NCBI GenBank assembly: GCA_016712345.1
Contig: JADJRH010000011.1
Coordinates: 4,278,001 to 4,342,000 of the forward strand
Length of the DNA stretch: 64,000 bases
Reading direction: 5' to 3'
DNA from: Polyangiaceae bacterium
GTDB lineage: Bacteria; Myxococcota_A; Polyangia; Polyangiales; Polyangiaceae
The position numbers and the translations under genes were made by a program. The notes under the pieces are model-generated. The model had not been told where the DNA came from. It was given only the letters and a program-made list of their open reading frames with translations, and did not search any database. Below, one piece after another: positions 43,860 to 51,941 of the stretch. Numbering within the stretch: position 1 is the first letter of the stretch; each line of letters starts with the position of its first letter.

Positions 43860-46475
43860 ATGGATATCCTCTCGGTTAGACCTCTTCGAACAGCATCGGT
43901 GGTATGGCAACCCAAACCCGGCGCTTGGACATTTACCGCTATCGCGAAGCTGACGTTTGAATTGTCGCAGGGTGAATGTCCGCTTGCCCCGGAGCAGGAA
44001 GACCCACACGAAGAAGACGGTTATTGGGATGACGACCCCGCCAGAAGCCTTCGATTTGCAACGGATTTAGCGCCGGTAAAAACATCGGCCGATATTCTGG
44101 TGACGGGTAGCGCGTACGCTCCAAACGGCGTACCGCAGCGATCATTTGTGGCAAGGTTTCGGGTCGGGGATGTAGAGCGGACGATCGAGGCTCACGCCGA
44201 TCGAACCATTTCTCCTGATGGTACCGTTCATGAAGGTTCCCCGATTGTTCGAATGCCACTTTTGTACGAACGCGCTCGGGGTGGGTCGGATACGTGGAAT
44301 CCGGTGGGTATACCCAAAAATGCGCGGGATGCTCATGGGTATGTGATCTTACCCAATCTCACCGCTCCCGGTGCTGGGCTCGATGCCATTGAACCTGAAG
44401 GTTTTGGTCCGATTGCTCCCAACTGGCCCGGTCGACGGGCTCGCCTTGGAAGACACTCCACTCCCAAATTGCGAAGCCCCGGAAACTCCCCGTTGCCCTG
44501 GGGGTTTGACTTGGGCTTTTTTTCGGCGGCGCCGCCCGAGCAACAAGCTCACACGTTGCGCGACGATGAACGGATCTTTTTATACAACTTGAGTTTTGAA
44601 CATGCCCACATGTCTACCCGCCTACCGGCGGTAAGACCGCGCGCGTTTATCGACCGCGGTGGCAATGTGCCGCAGCCTCTTGCCATGCGACCTGACACAC
44701 TTGCGATCGATACTGATCGCAATTTGTGTACGCTTGTTTTCCGGGGGCACTTTCCCTTGTCGCAGGCCGACGAAAAAGGCCGTGTGCTCGTGGCGCCCGA
44801 GCACGGTGGAGACCATCTGGGCTGGGCTGAGGTGGTTTCAGCAGTGAGTTCGCGGCTCGGAGCACCTCGCTCACGCAGACCGCCCATGCCCAGCGTCAGC
44901 TCCGCGAGTCCGGCTCCTCAACCGGTCTACCCAATCGCGGACGAACATTCGCAACCGCTGCCGGAAGACGTTGTGAGTATGACGCTCTCCGACCAGGATG
45001 TGAAAGAGGTCTTGGTGGACACTCTACCCTTTGCCGCTTCCGCGCGAACATCGCGACCTTCCATCGTCGATACGCGTGAAAGCCGGCCGGCCCAGCCGGG
45101 TCTGCCCTTTGTAACGCGGGGCGGTCCGGCGCCGCCGGGTATACCGGTGCCTCCGCTGCCCTCGGCTCCTGTGCCACCTGCGCCTGTATCGCTTGGATCC
45201 AGTCGTTTGAGTACAGGAGTTCCACCACCTCCACCTTCCAACCCCGGCATGGTTCAACCGCCTCCTCCACCTTCCAATGCGAGCGGTGGAGTTGTCATGC
45301 CGGCGCCGCCCCCCTCGACAGGTCCAATTCTGAGGAGCTTGGGGCCTGACAGCCCCTGGGCGAGCGGTGCTCCAAGTTCTGTAGAACCGGTGCGCGCCAC
45401 AATTGGAACCATGGTGGCCGCTCAGTCCGCTCAGGCCGAGCCGGCGCCTGTAAAAGACACCTCGCAGCAGAATGCCGTTCTCAGGGCGTCGAATGTTGCG
45501 GCGGCAAAGTCCCAGTCAGAACCGCTGCCGGAGATCAAACAGTCGACGGCGGCAACCTCGGGCGCCCAAAACGCACAGACCGTATCCTCCACATCGGGTG
45601 AAGCGCGGCCCGTGGTTCCCGTGCCCATGATCGATGTGTTCGATCTGCTCTGGTACGACCGCGGCGCCATGCCACGCATTCGCAAAAACAACGCGTGGCG
45701 GGCCATTTTGCGCGCGGTGGAAAACCGGCCGGCCGATCCCGATCTCGATGATGCGGCGCTTGGACTGAGCGTTGCGGAGGTGGAAGATCGACGGGATGTA
45801 TTTGAGCTTTTGGCGCGGGCGCAGGCCGAAAACGCGGTTGGAATTGAAGACTCGCTTTCTTCGGCAATCAGGCCCGACGGCAAGGTGGTGGCGCCGCTCA
45901 TTCTGGCCGCCGGTGACTTGGAATTTCCTTTCGACGAGGTCGAAGTTTTAAAGGCTCACGTTGCGATTATTTCTCCGCTCGCCGCGGGCGACGACAAGTT
46001 GAAGACCGAGCTGTCGCTGGTGCGAGACTTTTTGGCAAGCCCCGAACTGTCGTGTGCGCCGCCCATGGTTGAAGCGCTCTCCTCTCGGCTTTGGGAAGCT
46101 TTTTCAAAGGCGAAGCGAGCGGTGCCAGCCGAAACACTCAAGCAACACGCAGCATCCATGCTTCTGCAAAAGCGCCGTTTTCAAAAGCGGGAAGTTTTTG
46201 GCAACAACCATCTTCGCGCGTTGCTCCACGCCGGTCAGGGCGGCGGCCCCTTCCCTTCGTATTTGCCGGCCTCGCTCACTGCGATTTTGCCAATGTTCCA
46301 AAAATTCAGAGTGCGCCTATTTGCAGAAGTACACATGGCAATGGACCAACATGAATCGTGCTCCACGGCGCTGCGCGTGCTCGCGTTGGTACGCGTGATG
46401 GAGCGCGTTCGCAAAGTACCGCCGGCGGCACCGGCCGAAACCGCGCAGGCAACCAGTCCCAAAGCCGGAAGTTGA
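43860..46475 (+). CDS. DUF2169 type VI accessory protein with Pro-rich middle
   Basis: This 871-aa protein starts two bases after the porin stop. Residues 1-320 match DUF2169 (LRTASVVWQPKPGAWTFTA, TSADILVTGSAYAPNG, LPWGFDLGFFSAAPPEQQA, LFRGHFPLSQADEKGRV-like text), a family found with VgrG/PAAR and thought to help effector loading. Residues about 340-580 are Pro/Ser/Ala-rich (PPPPPSNPGMVQPPPPPSNA). The C-terminal 280 residues are helical and resemble no toxin I know. No signal peptide is present. A fusion of DUF2169 with a long disordered linker is unusual in length. Confidence 0.85.
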   Translation: MDILSVRPLRTASVVWQPKPGAWTFTAIAKLTFELSQGECPLAPEQEDPHEEDGYWDDDPARSLRFATDLAPVKTSADILVTGSAYAPNGVPQRSFVARFRVGDVERTIEAHADRTISPDGTVHEGSPIVRMPLLYERARGGSDTWNPVGIPKNARDAHGYVILPNLTAPGAGLDAIEPEGFGPIAPNWPGRRARLGRHSTPKLRSPGNSPLPWGFDLGFFSAAPPEQQAHTLRDDERIFLYNLSFEHAHMSTRLPAVRPRAFIDRGGNVPQPLAMRPDTLAIDTDRNLCTLVFRGHFPLSQADEKGRVLVAPEHGGDHLGWAEVVSAVSSRLGAPRSRRPPMPSVSSASPAPQPVYPIADEHSQPLPEDVVSMTLSDQDVKEVLVDTLPFAASARTSRPSIVDTRESRPAQPGLPFVTRGGPAPPGIPVPPLPSAPVPPAPVSLGSSRLSTGVPPPPPSNPGMVQPPPPPSNASGGVVMPAPPPSTGPILRSLGPDSPWASGAPSSVEPVRATIGTMVAAQSAQAEPAPVKDTSQQNAVLRASNVAAAKSQSEPLPEIKQSTAATSGAQNAQTVSSTSGEARPVVPVPMIDVFDLLWYDRGAMPRIRKNNAWRAILRAVENRPADPDLDDAALGLSVAEVEDRRDVFELLARAQAENAVGIEDSLSSAIRPDGKVVAPLILAAGDLEFPFDEVEVLKAHVAIISPLAAGDDKLKTELSLVRDFLASPELSCAPPMVEALSSRLWEAFSKAKRAVPAETLKQHAASMLLQKRRFQKREVFGNNHLRALLHAGQGGGPFPSYLPASLTAILPMFQKFRVRLFAEVHMAMDQHESCSTALRVLALVRVMERVRKVPPAAPAETAQATSPKAGS

Positions 46476-46503
46476 CAGCATTTTGGCGAAGCGAGAAAAA
46501 GCC

Positions 46504-47244
46504 ATGGTGGATGCGCAAACCCACGCGGCTCACGCCGCCGTTTTTGAAATGGCGCCCAGCGTCGTTGCCGAATGGCACAGCGCGTTTGGAACGCTGAGTC
46601 TGGACTTGGCGCGCGGCGCGCTGCCCGCAATGGGCGTCACCGGATTTGATGAAGACACGCTCGTTTCAATTCTTCGCGAGCAGCTCGAAAATTTTTGGGA
46701 TGAAGGCGCTGAGACGCAGGCGCGGGCGCGACGGCTTGTGTACACAACGTTCAGCGACCTTGATGCGGCGTTGGGCGAACACTTCTTCGATGCGTTTATG
46801 GACTGGGGCCGCACCATTTGGCTCGCTGAGCAGGCTCTGCAATCGCAGGCCTTTTTGTGGGCGCGCCTCGCTCTGGTGGACAGCGAACTCCTCGGTGACG
46901 GCGCCGTGGTGCCGCCGCTCGTTCAAAAGCTCCGCGACGAAATTGTTCGGCGGACCGATGTACCTTTGTTTGCAAGAACACCGGAGACAGGCTGGGATCG
47001 GCGGTATTTTCAGCGGCTCGGATATTCAACGGCGGCCAGCACCGACGGGGGCGACGCCGATCCGATGCGGCGCGTGCAAGAGCATGTGCGGTTTTTCCAC
47101 CTCCGACAGGCGTGGATCGAAGCGTCCAAAGTGGCGTCGGATCCCGACGCAGAAACAGCTCACGTGCTCCTGTGGGCTCAGTCCGTCGCGCCGCGGGTCA
47201 ACATTCCCCCGCACATGGTCGCGCAACCGGGATCGTGGATATGA
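46504..47244 (+). CDS. Unknown helical protein downstream of the DUF2169 gene
   Basis: I chose ATG 46504 (246 aa); TTG 46483 would add seven residues. The protein is soluble, alpha-helical, and rich in Ala, Trp and acidic residues (VVAEWHSAFGTLSLDLARGA, NFWDEGAETQARARRLVYTT, FDAFMDWGRTIWLAEQALQS). No catalytic motif is recognised. It follows the DUF2169 gene by 28 bp and is not coupled to tatB 90 bp further on. A type VI accessory or cargo role is possible from position only. Confidence 0.55.
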   Translation: MVDAQTHAAHAAVFEMAPSVVAEWHSAFGTLSLDLARGALPAMGVTGFDEDTLVSILREQLENFWDEGAETQARARRLVYTTFSDLDAALGEHFFDAFMDWGRTIWLAEQALQSQAFLWARLALVDSELLGDGAVVPPLVQKLRDEIVRRTDVPLFARTPETGWDRRYFQRLGYSTAASTDGGDADPMRRVQEHVRFFHLRQAWIEASKVASDPDAETAHVLLWAQSVAPRVNIPPHMVAQPGSWI

Positions 47245-47335
47245 AGTTCCAAACGATCGGCGGACCGCTTCCGTTCCGGCTTGCCCTGCGGTGCTTGCCT
47301 TTGATTCCGGGCGAAACGCGCGGTAGGGTGCTTCG

Positions 47336-47764
47336 GTGTTTGGCCTGAGCTTCGGCGAAATCGTCGTTCTCGTAATCGTCGGCGTGGTGGTTTTGGGCCC
47401 CCGGCGGTTGCCTGAAATGATGCGCACGGCGGGGCGATGGGTGTCAAAACTGCGGCGGCTCAGCACGGATTTGCGAGCGCAAAGCGGCATTGATGACCTG
47501 ATACGGCAAGAAGGTTTGGAGAACGAAATTCACGAACTCCGGTCGCTCTCGAAAATCAATGTGATCGATACATTGATCACACCCGCGGCGGCAGCCGGTG
47601 GGGCGGCGCGGGCGACGGTGAACGTTCCCAAACTCGAAGCGAAACCTCAGCCGCCCAAGCCCGCGCCGCTTCGAAGTCGAGAATATCCGAGCATTGGATG
47701 TGACTCCTACGGTGCAATTGCCGACGATGTTCCGGTGCCGAGCGCCCCGAAAGAGAGCGCGTAA
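47336..47764 (+). CDS. tatB: Sec-independent protein translocase TatB
   Basis: This 142-aa protein has an N-terminal helix MFGLSFGEIVVLVIVGVVVL with a GPRRLPEMMR amphipathic turn, then a polar helix and a Pro-rich tail. Family length and the acidic Glu in the transmembrane helix fit TatB rather than TatA, although the two cannot be told apart with certainty from sequence. It works with TatC to receive twin-arginine substrates. The GTG start is 91 bp after the preceding gene, and the stop overlaps tatC by one base. No tatA lies nearby. Confidence 0.85.
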   Translation: MFGLSFGEIVVLVIVGVVVLGPRRLPEMMRTAGRWVSKLRRLSTDLRAQSGIDDLIRQEGLENEIHELRSLSKINVIDTLITPAAAAGGAARATVNVPKLEAKPQPPKPAPLRSREYPSIGCDSYGAIADDVPVPSAPKESA

Positions 47765-48849
47765 TGGCAACGATCAAAGCCACAAAGAACGCGCCGAAGG
47801 CTGAAGAAAAGGCCGCTCCGTCTGAGCAGGAGATTCCTGAAGACGATCGGCCGATGACGTTTTGGGAGCACCTTGACGAGCTTCGGAAACGCCTCGTCTA
47901 CAGCGTGATCGCGTTCGTCGCGGCCATTTTTGTCGCGTGGGAAGTGCGCGAGCCCGTGCTCAACGCTCTCACCAAACCGTTCGTCGATGCGTGGCACGAG
48001 CAAAAAATCAAAGGTGATCCCAACCTGAATTTTGCCGAGCCCGGTGCGGGATTTTCAGCAAATTTGCAGGCCTCCATTTTGGTTGGCATCGCCCTCGCGG
48101 CGCCGGTGATTTTTTATCAATTGTGGGCGTTCATCGCGCCGGGGCTCTACGCGCGTGAAAAGAAGTTTGTGATCCCGTTCGTGATCCTCTCAACGCTGCT
48201 TTTTGTGGGCGGCGGGTACTTCGGTTGGATCGCGGCGTTTCCGATCGCGTTTAACTATTTCTTGGGATTTTCGGGTTCGCTCGGTACCGCGGGGCTTCAG
48301 ATTCAGCCCACGATCATGCTCGACAAATATCTCGATTTCGTTGTGCAGATGCTGCTCGCTTTCGGGATCATTTTTGAGCTGCCGCTGTTCATTCTGTTCA
48401 TGGCGATCGCGGGCATCGTCAACTATCTCCAGCTCATCAAGTTCGGCCGTTGGTTTATTCTGGTGGCGGTGCTCCTTGCCGGCGTGTTGACGCCGCCGGA
48501 TGTGACGAGTCAGCTCATCATGGCAGTACCGCTCATTGTGCTTTATTTCGTGTCGATCGGTCTCGCGTACGTCTTTGGAAAAAAGCCGACGGAAGAGCAG
48601 CGAAAAGCATTCTGGGCCGCGCGCAAAAAGAAAAAGCAGCCGCCGGCTGACGAGTCAAACCGTCGAGCATTGTGTACACAAATCACAACGCCGCATTTGA
48701 CGAACGCGCCATTGTGTACACATGTTCACTTGCGTACACACGCGCATGGACTAATGCGCGTAGGGCTCGTTTCGCAGAATTGTCATGGCGCGGTAGAGCT
48801 GCTCCACCAACACGAGGCGCGCGAGCCGATGCGGAAACGTGAACGTTGA
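47764..48849 (+). CDS. tatC: Sec-independent protein translocase TatC, with C-terminal read-on
   Basis: TatC recognises twin-arginine signal peptides. The core (about residues 25-280) has FWEHLDELRKRLVYSVIAFV with the conserved EL-R motif, and six membrane helices, including FYQLWAFIAPGLYAREKKFV. After the Lys-rich tail KKKKQPP near residue 295 the frame runs on for about 60 residues through a cluster of GTGTACAC motifs and ends inside rlmH on the other strand. One frame over, a TGA ends the tail at 48650 right after the Lys run. The true C-terminus may therefore be there. Confidence 0.9.
   Translation: MATIKATKNAPKAEEKAAPSEQEIPEDDRPMTFWEHLDELRKRLVYSVIAFVAAIFVAWEVREPVLNALTKPFVDAWHEQKIKGDPNLNFAEPGAGFSANLQASILVGIALAAPVIFYQLWAFIAPGLYAREKKFVIPFVILSTLLFVGGGYFGWIAAFPIAFNYFLGFSGSLGTAGLQIQPTIMLDKYLDFVVQMLLAFGIIFELPLFILFMAIAGIVNYLQLIKFGRWFILVAVLLAGVLTPPDVTSQLIMAVPLIVLYFVSIGLAYVFGKKPTEEQRKAFWAARKKKKQPPADESNRRALCTQITTPHLTNAPLCTHVHLRTHAHGLMRVGLVSQNCHGAVELLHQHEAREPMRKRER
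48672..48740. promoter_or_regulatory. Cluster of three GTGTACAC-type palindromes between tatC and rlmH
   Basis: Perfect GTGTACAC copies lie at 48672-48679 and 48714-48721, with a GCGTACACA variant near 48731. The segment joins the tatC tail to the end of rlmH, so it is a convergent intergenic region written over by the tatC read-on. No role is shown. Confidence 0.35.
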
Positions 48850-49188
48850 TAGACTGATCTGAACGTGCGCCGCGGCCGAGATTTCTTTCGGCAAGCCGTC
48901 GGCCCCCCCAATTGCAAACCCGACAACGCCTTTTCCGCGGGCGCCGAGGCGTTCAACGAAACGCGCAAAATCCGGGCTGCTTAGGGCTTTTCCGTTGACT
49001 TCGAGTGCCACGACGGTTGCGCCCGCAAGCGCTTTTTCAAACGCGGCGCGCACGCGTTCAGGTGGGCCGTCGGCGATTTCAACTTCGTCAACAGCTACGT
49101 ACCTTCGAACGCGTGCGACATATTCATCAATGGCGTCGCGCAGCGGCCTGTCTTTCACTTTGCCCACCGCGCAAACGATGATCTTCAC
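48751..49188 (-). CDS. rlmH: 23S rRNA (pseudouridine1915-N3)-methyltransferase RlmH
   Basis: From GTG 49188 (VKIIVCAVGKVKDRPLRDAI) this is a 145-aa SPOUT methyltransferase that acts on the assembled 70S ribosome. The knot motifs are VVALEVNGKALSSPDFARFV, VVGFAIGGADGLPKEI and ISLSTFTFPHRLARLVLVEQ followed by LYRA. The C-terminal AMTILRNEPYAH is the expected RlmH end (cf. xxxxPYHK). The stop at 48751 lies under the tail of tatC on the other strand. rsfS follows upstream on this strand with a 9-bp gap, the usual rsfS-rlmH pairing. Confidence 0.96.
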   Translation of the reverse strand: MKIIVCAVGKVKDRPLRDAIDEYVARVRRYVAVDEVEIADGPPERVRAAFEKALAGATVVALEVNGKALSSPDFARFVERLGARGKGVVGFAIGGADGLPKEISAAAHVQISLSTFTFPHRLARLVLVEQLYRAMTILRNEPYAH

Positions 49189-49197
49189 GCGCAACGC

Positions 49198-49917
49198 TCA
49201 GCGCTGATTGTCTGTGGCGTCGATTTGAGCCGCAACCTTTTGCTCGTTTTCGGGCAATGGAACGCGACCGGCATCAATCCACAACCCTTCGATGTCGTAG
49301 AGACGCCGCGAGTCTTCTTGGAAGACGTGCACCACCACCTCACCGAAGTCGATGAGCACCCACGTTGCCGTGGAAAGCCCTTCCATTGAAAGCGGCTTAA
49401 CCTTGTTTTTGCGGAGCAGGGCTTCTTCGATGCCGGTCGCAATGGAGTGCACATGTCGATCGGACCTACCCGTCATCACAACGAGGAAGTCGGCGTAGTC
49501 AACTTTGCCTGTCACATCGAGGATCTCAATCGCGACAGCCTTTTTGTCGAGGCCGGCCATGGCAATCGACAGCGCGAGTTCTCGCGCCCGATTGGTGGGC
49601 TCGGCAGGCGGCGCCTCTCGCTTTGTCGCGCGTTTGGGCGCGCCGATAGGTGTACGCTTTGACGGGGGCGGGCGCGGCGAGAAATCGCGCGGCGGTGCTT
49701 CACGGCCTTTGCGCAGCCCCGCGCCTTCGGCCTTCTTTTTGGCTCGAGGCGCCGCCGTGTCGACCGTTGCGTGCGACGCGCGAAGGCGCGGGCGCGCCGC
49801 CGCTCCTTTGGCCCGCGCTTTTGCAGGGGCCGACCCAGCCTTTGAAACACGCTGTTTTCGCTCAACTCCGGCACCGTCGTCGGCCGGCTCACTGCCCGTT
49901 CGTTTCTTTGTCGCCAC
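49198..49917 (-). CDS. rsfS: Ribosomal silencing factor RsfS with a long basic N-terminus
   Basis: RsfS binds uL14 on the large subunit and blocks subunit joining in starvation. The family core (about residues 110-225) has ALSIAMAGLDKKAVAIEILD, DYADFLVVMTGRSDRHVHSI, WVLIDFGEVVVHVFQEDSR and FYDIEGLW-like text. The normal protein is about 110-140 aa. Here about 105 residues rich in Lys, Arg, Ala, Pro precede the core (KARAKGAAARPRLRASH), possibly an RNA-binding tail. The start is GTG. It is adjacent to rlmH and upstream of the divergent 49918-49993 gap. Confidence 0.92.
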   Translation of the reverse strand: MATKKRTGSEPADDGAGVERKQRVSKAGSAPAKARAKGAAARPRLRASHATVDTAAPRAKKKAEGAGLRKGREAPPRDFSPRPPPSKRTPIGAPKRATKREAPPAEPTNRARELALSIAMAGLDKKAVAIEILDVTGKVDYADFLVVMTGRSDRHVHSIATGIEEALLRKNKVKPLSMEGLSTATWVLIDFGEVVVHVFQEDSRRLYDIEGLWIDAGRVPLPENEQKVAAQIDATDNQR

Positions 49918-49993
49918 GCTGATTTCTCGCTTTATCGAATTACAAAAAGCCCGCTTTTTAAAGCCCCGCGAGCACCAAAGGGAAGTTTACTGT

Positions 49994-51265
49994 TCAGCGC
50001 GTTTGACCGTTGCCGCGCGCTATCCACTTGAGGGTGGTGAGGTGGGTCAGGCCCATGGGTCCATACGCGTGAAGTTTGCTTGTCGAGATTCCAATCTCGG
50101 CGCCGAGACCCAACTCACCGCCGTCGTTAAATCGGGTGGAAGCGTTCACGAGTACACAACTCGCATCGACCACTCGAAGAAACCTTTCTGCCCGCTCGTA
50201 GCTGTTCGTGCAAATCACTTCTGTATGATTGGATCCGTATTGGGCGATGTGATCGAGCGCCTGCTCGAACGAATCGACAACGCGTACCGCGAGGATCGTT
50301 GCCAAAAATTCGCAACCGTAGTCCTCAGCGGTTGCAGCGCGCGCGCTCTTCGCAAATCGAAGCGTTTCAGCGTCGCCCCGAATCTCAAGCCCACGTTGCG
50401 ACAAAGCGTCGACCTTGGGCAAAAGCGCACTCGCCACATCTCGATGAACGAGCAAACACTCCAGGGCGTTGCACACCCCAGGTCGTTGGAGCTTGCCGTT
50501 TTCAACGAGTTTCACCGCCATTTCAAGGTCGGCTCCTTCATCGACGTAGAGGTGGCAAACTCCCTTGTAGTGTTGAATGACTGGAACGCGCGCGTGTTCG
50601 GCGACGAAGCGAATGAGCCCCTCACCGCCGCGCGGAATGACCAAGTCGACAAGACCGGACATTCCAATCAACACCTTCATCGCATCGCGATCACCGGGCG
50701 GAACCATTTGCACAGCATCGGTGGGTAGACCGACCGCGCGGATGGAATCGCGAACGAGATCTGACAGCGCTTCGTTGGAGCGCGCCGCTTCTTTTCCACC
50801 GCGCAGAAGAGCGGCATTGCCACTTTTTACACAGAGTACCGCCGCATCGACAGTGACGTTGGGGCGAGCTTCATAGATCATTGCGATCACCCCAAGTGGA
50901 ATACGAATTTGACCAACGCTGAGGCCGTTGGGTCGCCGTTGCATCGACACCACTTCACCCACGGGATCGTCCTGCGCGGCCACTTCAAGTACCGCGTCGG
51001 CGATTGCTCGCAGTCGACTTTCATTGAGCGTCAATCGATCGAGCATTGCGCTCGGCAACCCGGCTTGTTTCGCGTTCTCAAGATCTTCGGCGTTGGCCGC
51101 AAGCACCGTGGAGCGAGATCCAAGGCTCGCCTGCTCTCGAAGCTTTTCTGCCAAATGCCGGAGCGCACGATCTTTATCGGCGCGACCGACGGCCGACAAC
51201 GCGCGTGATGCGGCTCGCGCCCGCTCACAAAGCGCACGAATTGTCGCTGCTCCTTCGGTCGTCAT
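49994..51265 (-). CDS. proA: Gamma-glutamyl phosphate reductase ProA
   Basis: ProA reduces gamma-glutamyl phosphate to glutamate-5-semialdehyde with NADPH in proline synthesis. From ATG 51265 it is 423 aa, the usual size. It carries LGVIAMIYEARPNVTVDAA, GNAALLRGGKEAARSN, VIPRGGEGLIRFVAEHA, VPVIQHYKGVCHLYVD and the catalytic Cys segment QRPGVCNALECLLV. FNDGGELGLGAEIGISTSKL and GLTHLTTLKW close the fold. Further upstream the frame is open but lacks the family pattern. No proB is nearby. Confidence 0.96.
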   Translation of the reverse strand: MTTEGAATIRALCERARAASRALSAVGRADKDRALRHLAEKLREQASLGSRSTVLAANAEDLENAKQAGLPSAMLDRLTLNESRLRAIADAVLEVAAQDDPVGEVVSMQRRPNGLSVGQIRIPLGVIAMIYEARPNVTVDAAVLCVKSGNAALLRGGKEAARSNEALSDLVRDSIRAVGLPTDAVQMVPPGDRDAMKVLIGMSGLVDLVIPRGGEGLIRFVAEHARVPVIQHYKGVCHLYVDEGADLEMAVKLVENGKLQRPGVCNALECLLVHRDVASALLPKVDALSQRGLEIRGDAETLRFAKSARAATAEDYGCEFLATILAVRVVDSFEQALDHIAQYGSNHTEVICTNSYERAERFLRVVDASCVLVNASTRFNDGGELGLGAEIGISTSKLHAYGPMGLTHLTTLKWIARGNGQTR

Positions 51266-51359
51266 CGGCCGGACGCTAGCATTTGTCCGCCGCCGTCGGG
51301 AGCGCGCTGTGGATGCTTTGGTCTGTGTTGAGCGCGGGCGGCGTGGTAAGACCGGGGCC

Positions 51360-51641
51360 ATGGCGCGTTGGTTGTGGCTCTCCTTTCCCGCGGCAATCGC
51401 CTTGTTTGTCGCCGGTTGTGGTGGTGACGCGAGCGAAGACGCTCCCGCGCTCGCCACCGCTTCGCCCATCGCCAAGGCACCTCCGAATGCGATTGGAGCC
51501 GACATACCGCGGCCTCCGCTGTCGCGCCCGCAAAACGAAGTTGAGCCGGAGCCGATCCTCAAGGGTCCAAAAGGTGGGGCGACGCCGACACCTCCCGCGC
51601 CCGGAACCGATCCTTCACCTCCCACCGGAACGAACTTGTGA
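51360..51641 (+). CDS. Tiny Pro-rich lipoprotein
   Basis: This 93-aa protein starts at ATG 51360 with signal peptide WLWLSFPAAIALFVAGCGG (lipobox Cys about 20). The mature part is short, Pro/Ala/Gly-rich and probably disordered, with PPAPGTDPSPPTGT near the end. The reading frame is open from further upstream, but the lipobox fixes this start. It overlaps the next lipoprotein start by four bases (GTGA), so the pair is one unit. The function is unknown. Confidence 0.7.
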   Translation: MARWLWLSFPAAIALFVAGCGGDASEDAPALATASPIAKAPPNAIGADIPRPPLSRPQNEVEPEPILKGPKGGATPTPPAPGTDPSPPTGTNL

Positions 51642-51898
51642 AGCGCACTATTGTCCTTGTTTTATCGGCATTTTTGTTCGCAGCCACAGCTTGCTGCGGA
51701 GCGCCTCCCGCCGCAAAAGGGCCAATTCCACCGGGTACACCTCCGCCCGAGTACGAAGCGCCGCGTGTGTACCAACCGGGCGCCTCGACCGCGCCCGCGG
51801 CACCGACAACGGCTGCGCCCATGAGTACACAAGCGCCTTCCACCCCACCGCCCGCGGCGACAACCGCACCGTCGGCACCGCCCGCTGCAGGCCCGTAA
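51638..51898 (+). CDS. Tiny Pro/Ala/Thr-rich lipoprotein
   Basis: This 86-aa protein starts at GTG 51638, overlapping the previous stop. The signal peptide MKRTIVLVLSAFLFAATAC carries the lipobox (Cys19). The remaining 67 residues are Pro/Ala/Thr-rich with no folded domain (STAPAAPTTAAPMSTQAPS). It may act as a disordered outer-membrane anchor, or be a small envelope protein of unknown role. It sits 43 bp ahead of guaA. Confidence 0.7.
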   Translation: MKRTIVLVLSAFLFAATACCGAPPAAKGPIPPGTPPPEYEAPRVYQPGASTAPAAPTTAAPMSTQAPSTPPPAATTAPSAPPAAGP

Positions 51899-51941
51899 AG
51901 TTGGCTCAGCCGGCGCGCTCGTTTTCGTGGTAGCGAGGCGC

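Noticed and set aside
48603..48650. Alternative short TatC end
   Set aside because: Kept as a possibility only. Without relatives or reads, the indel in the A-rich run cannot be decided.
50928..51641. A 237-aa forward protein over proA
   Set aside because: Only its last 93 residues look coding, as a lipoprotein from 51360. The rest is the shadow of proA.
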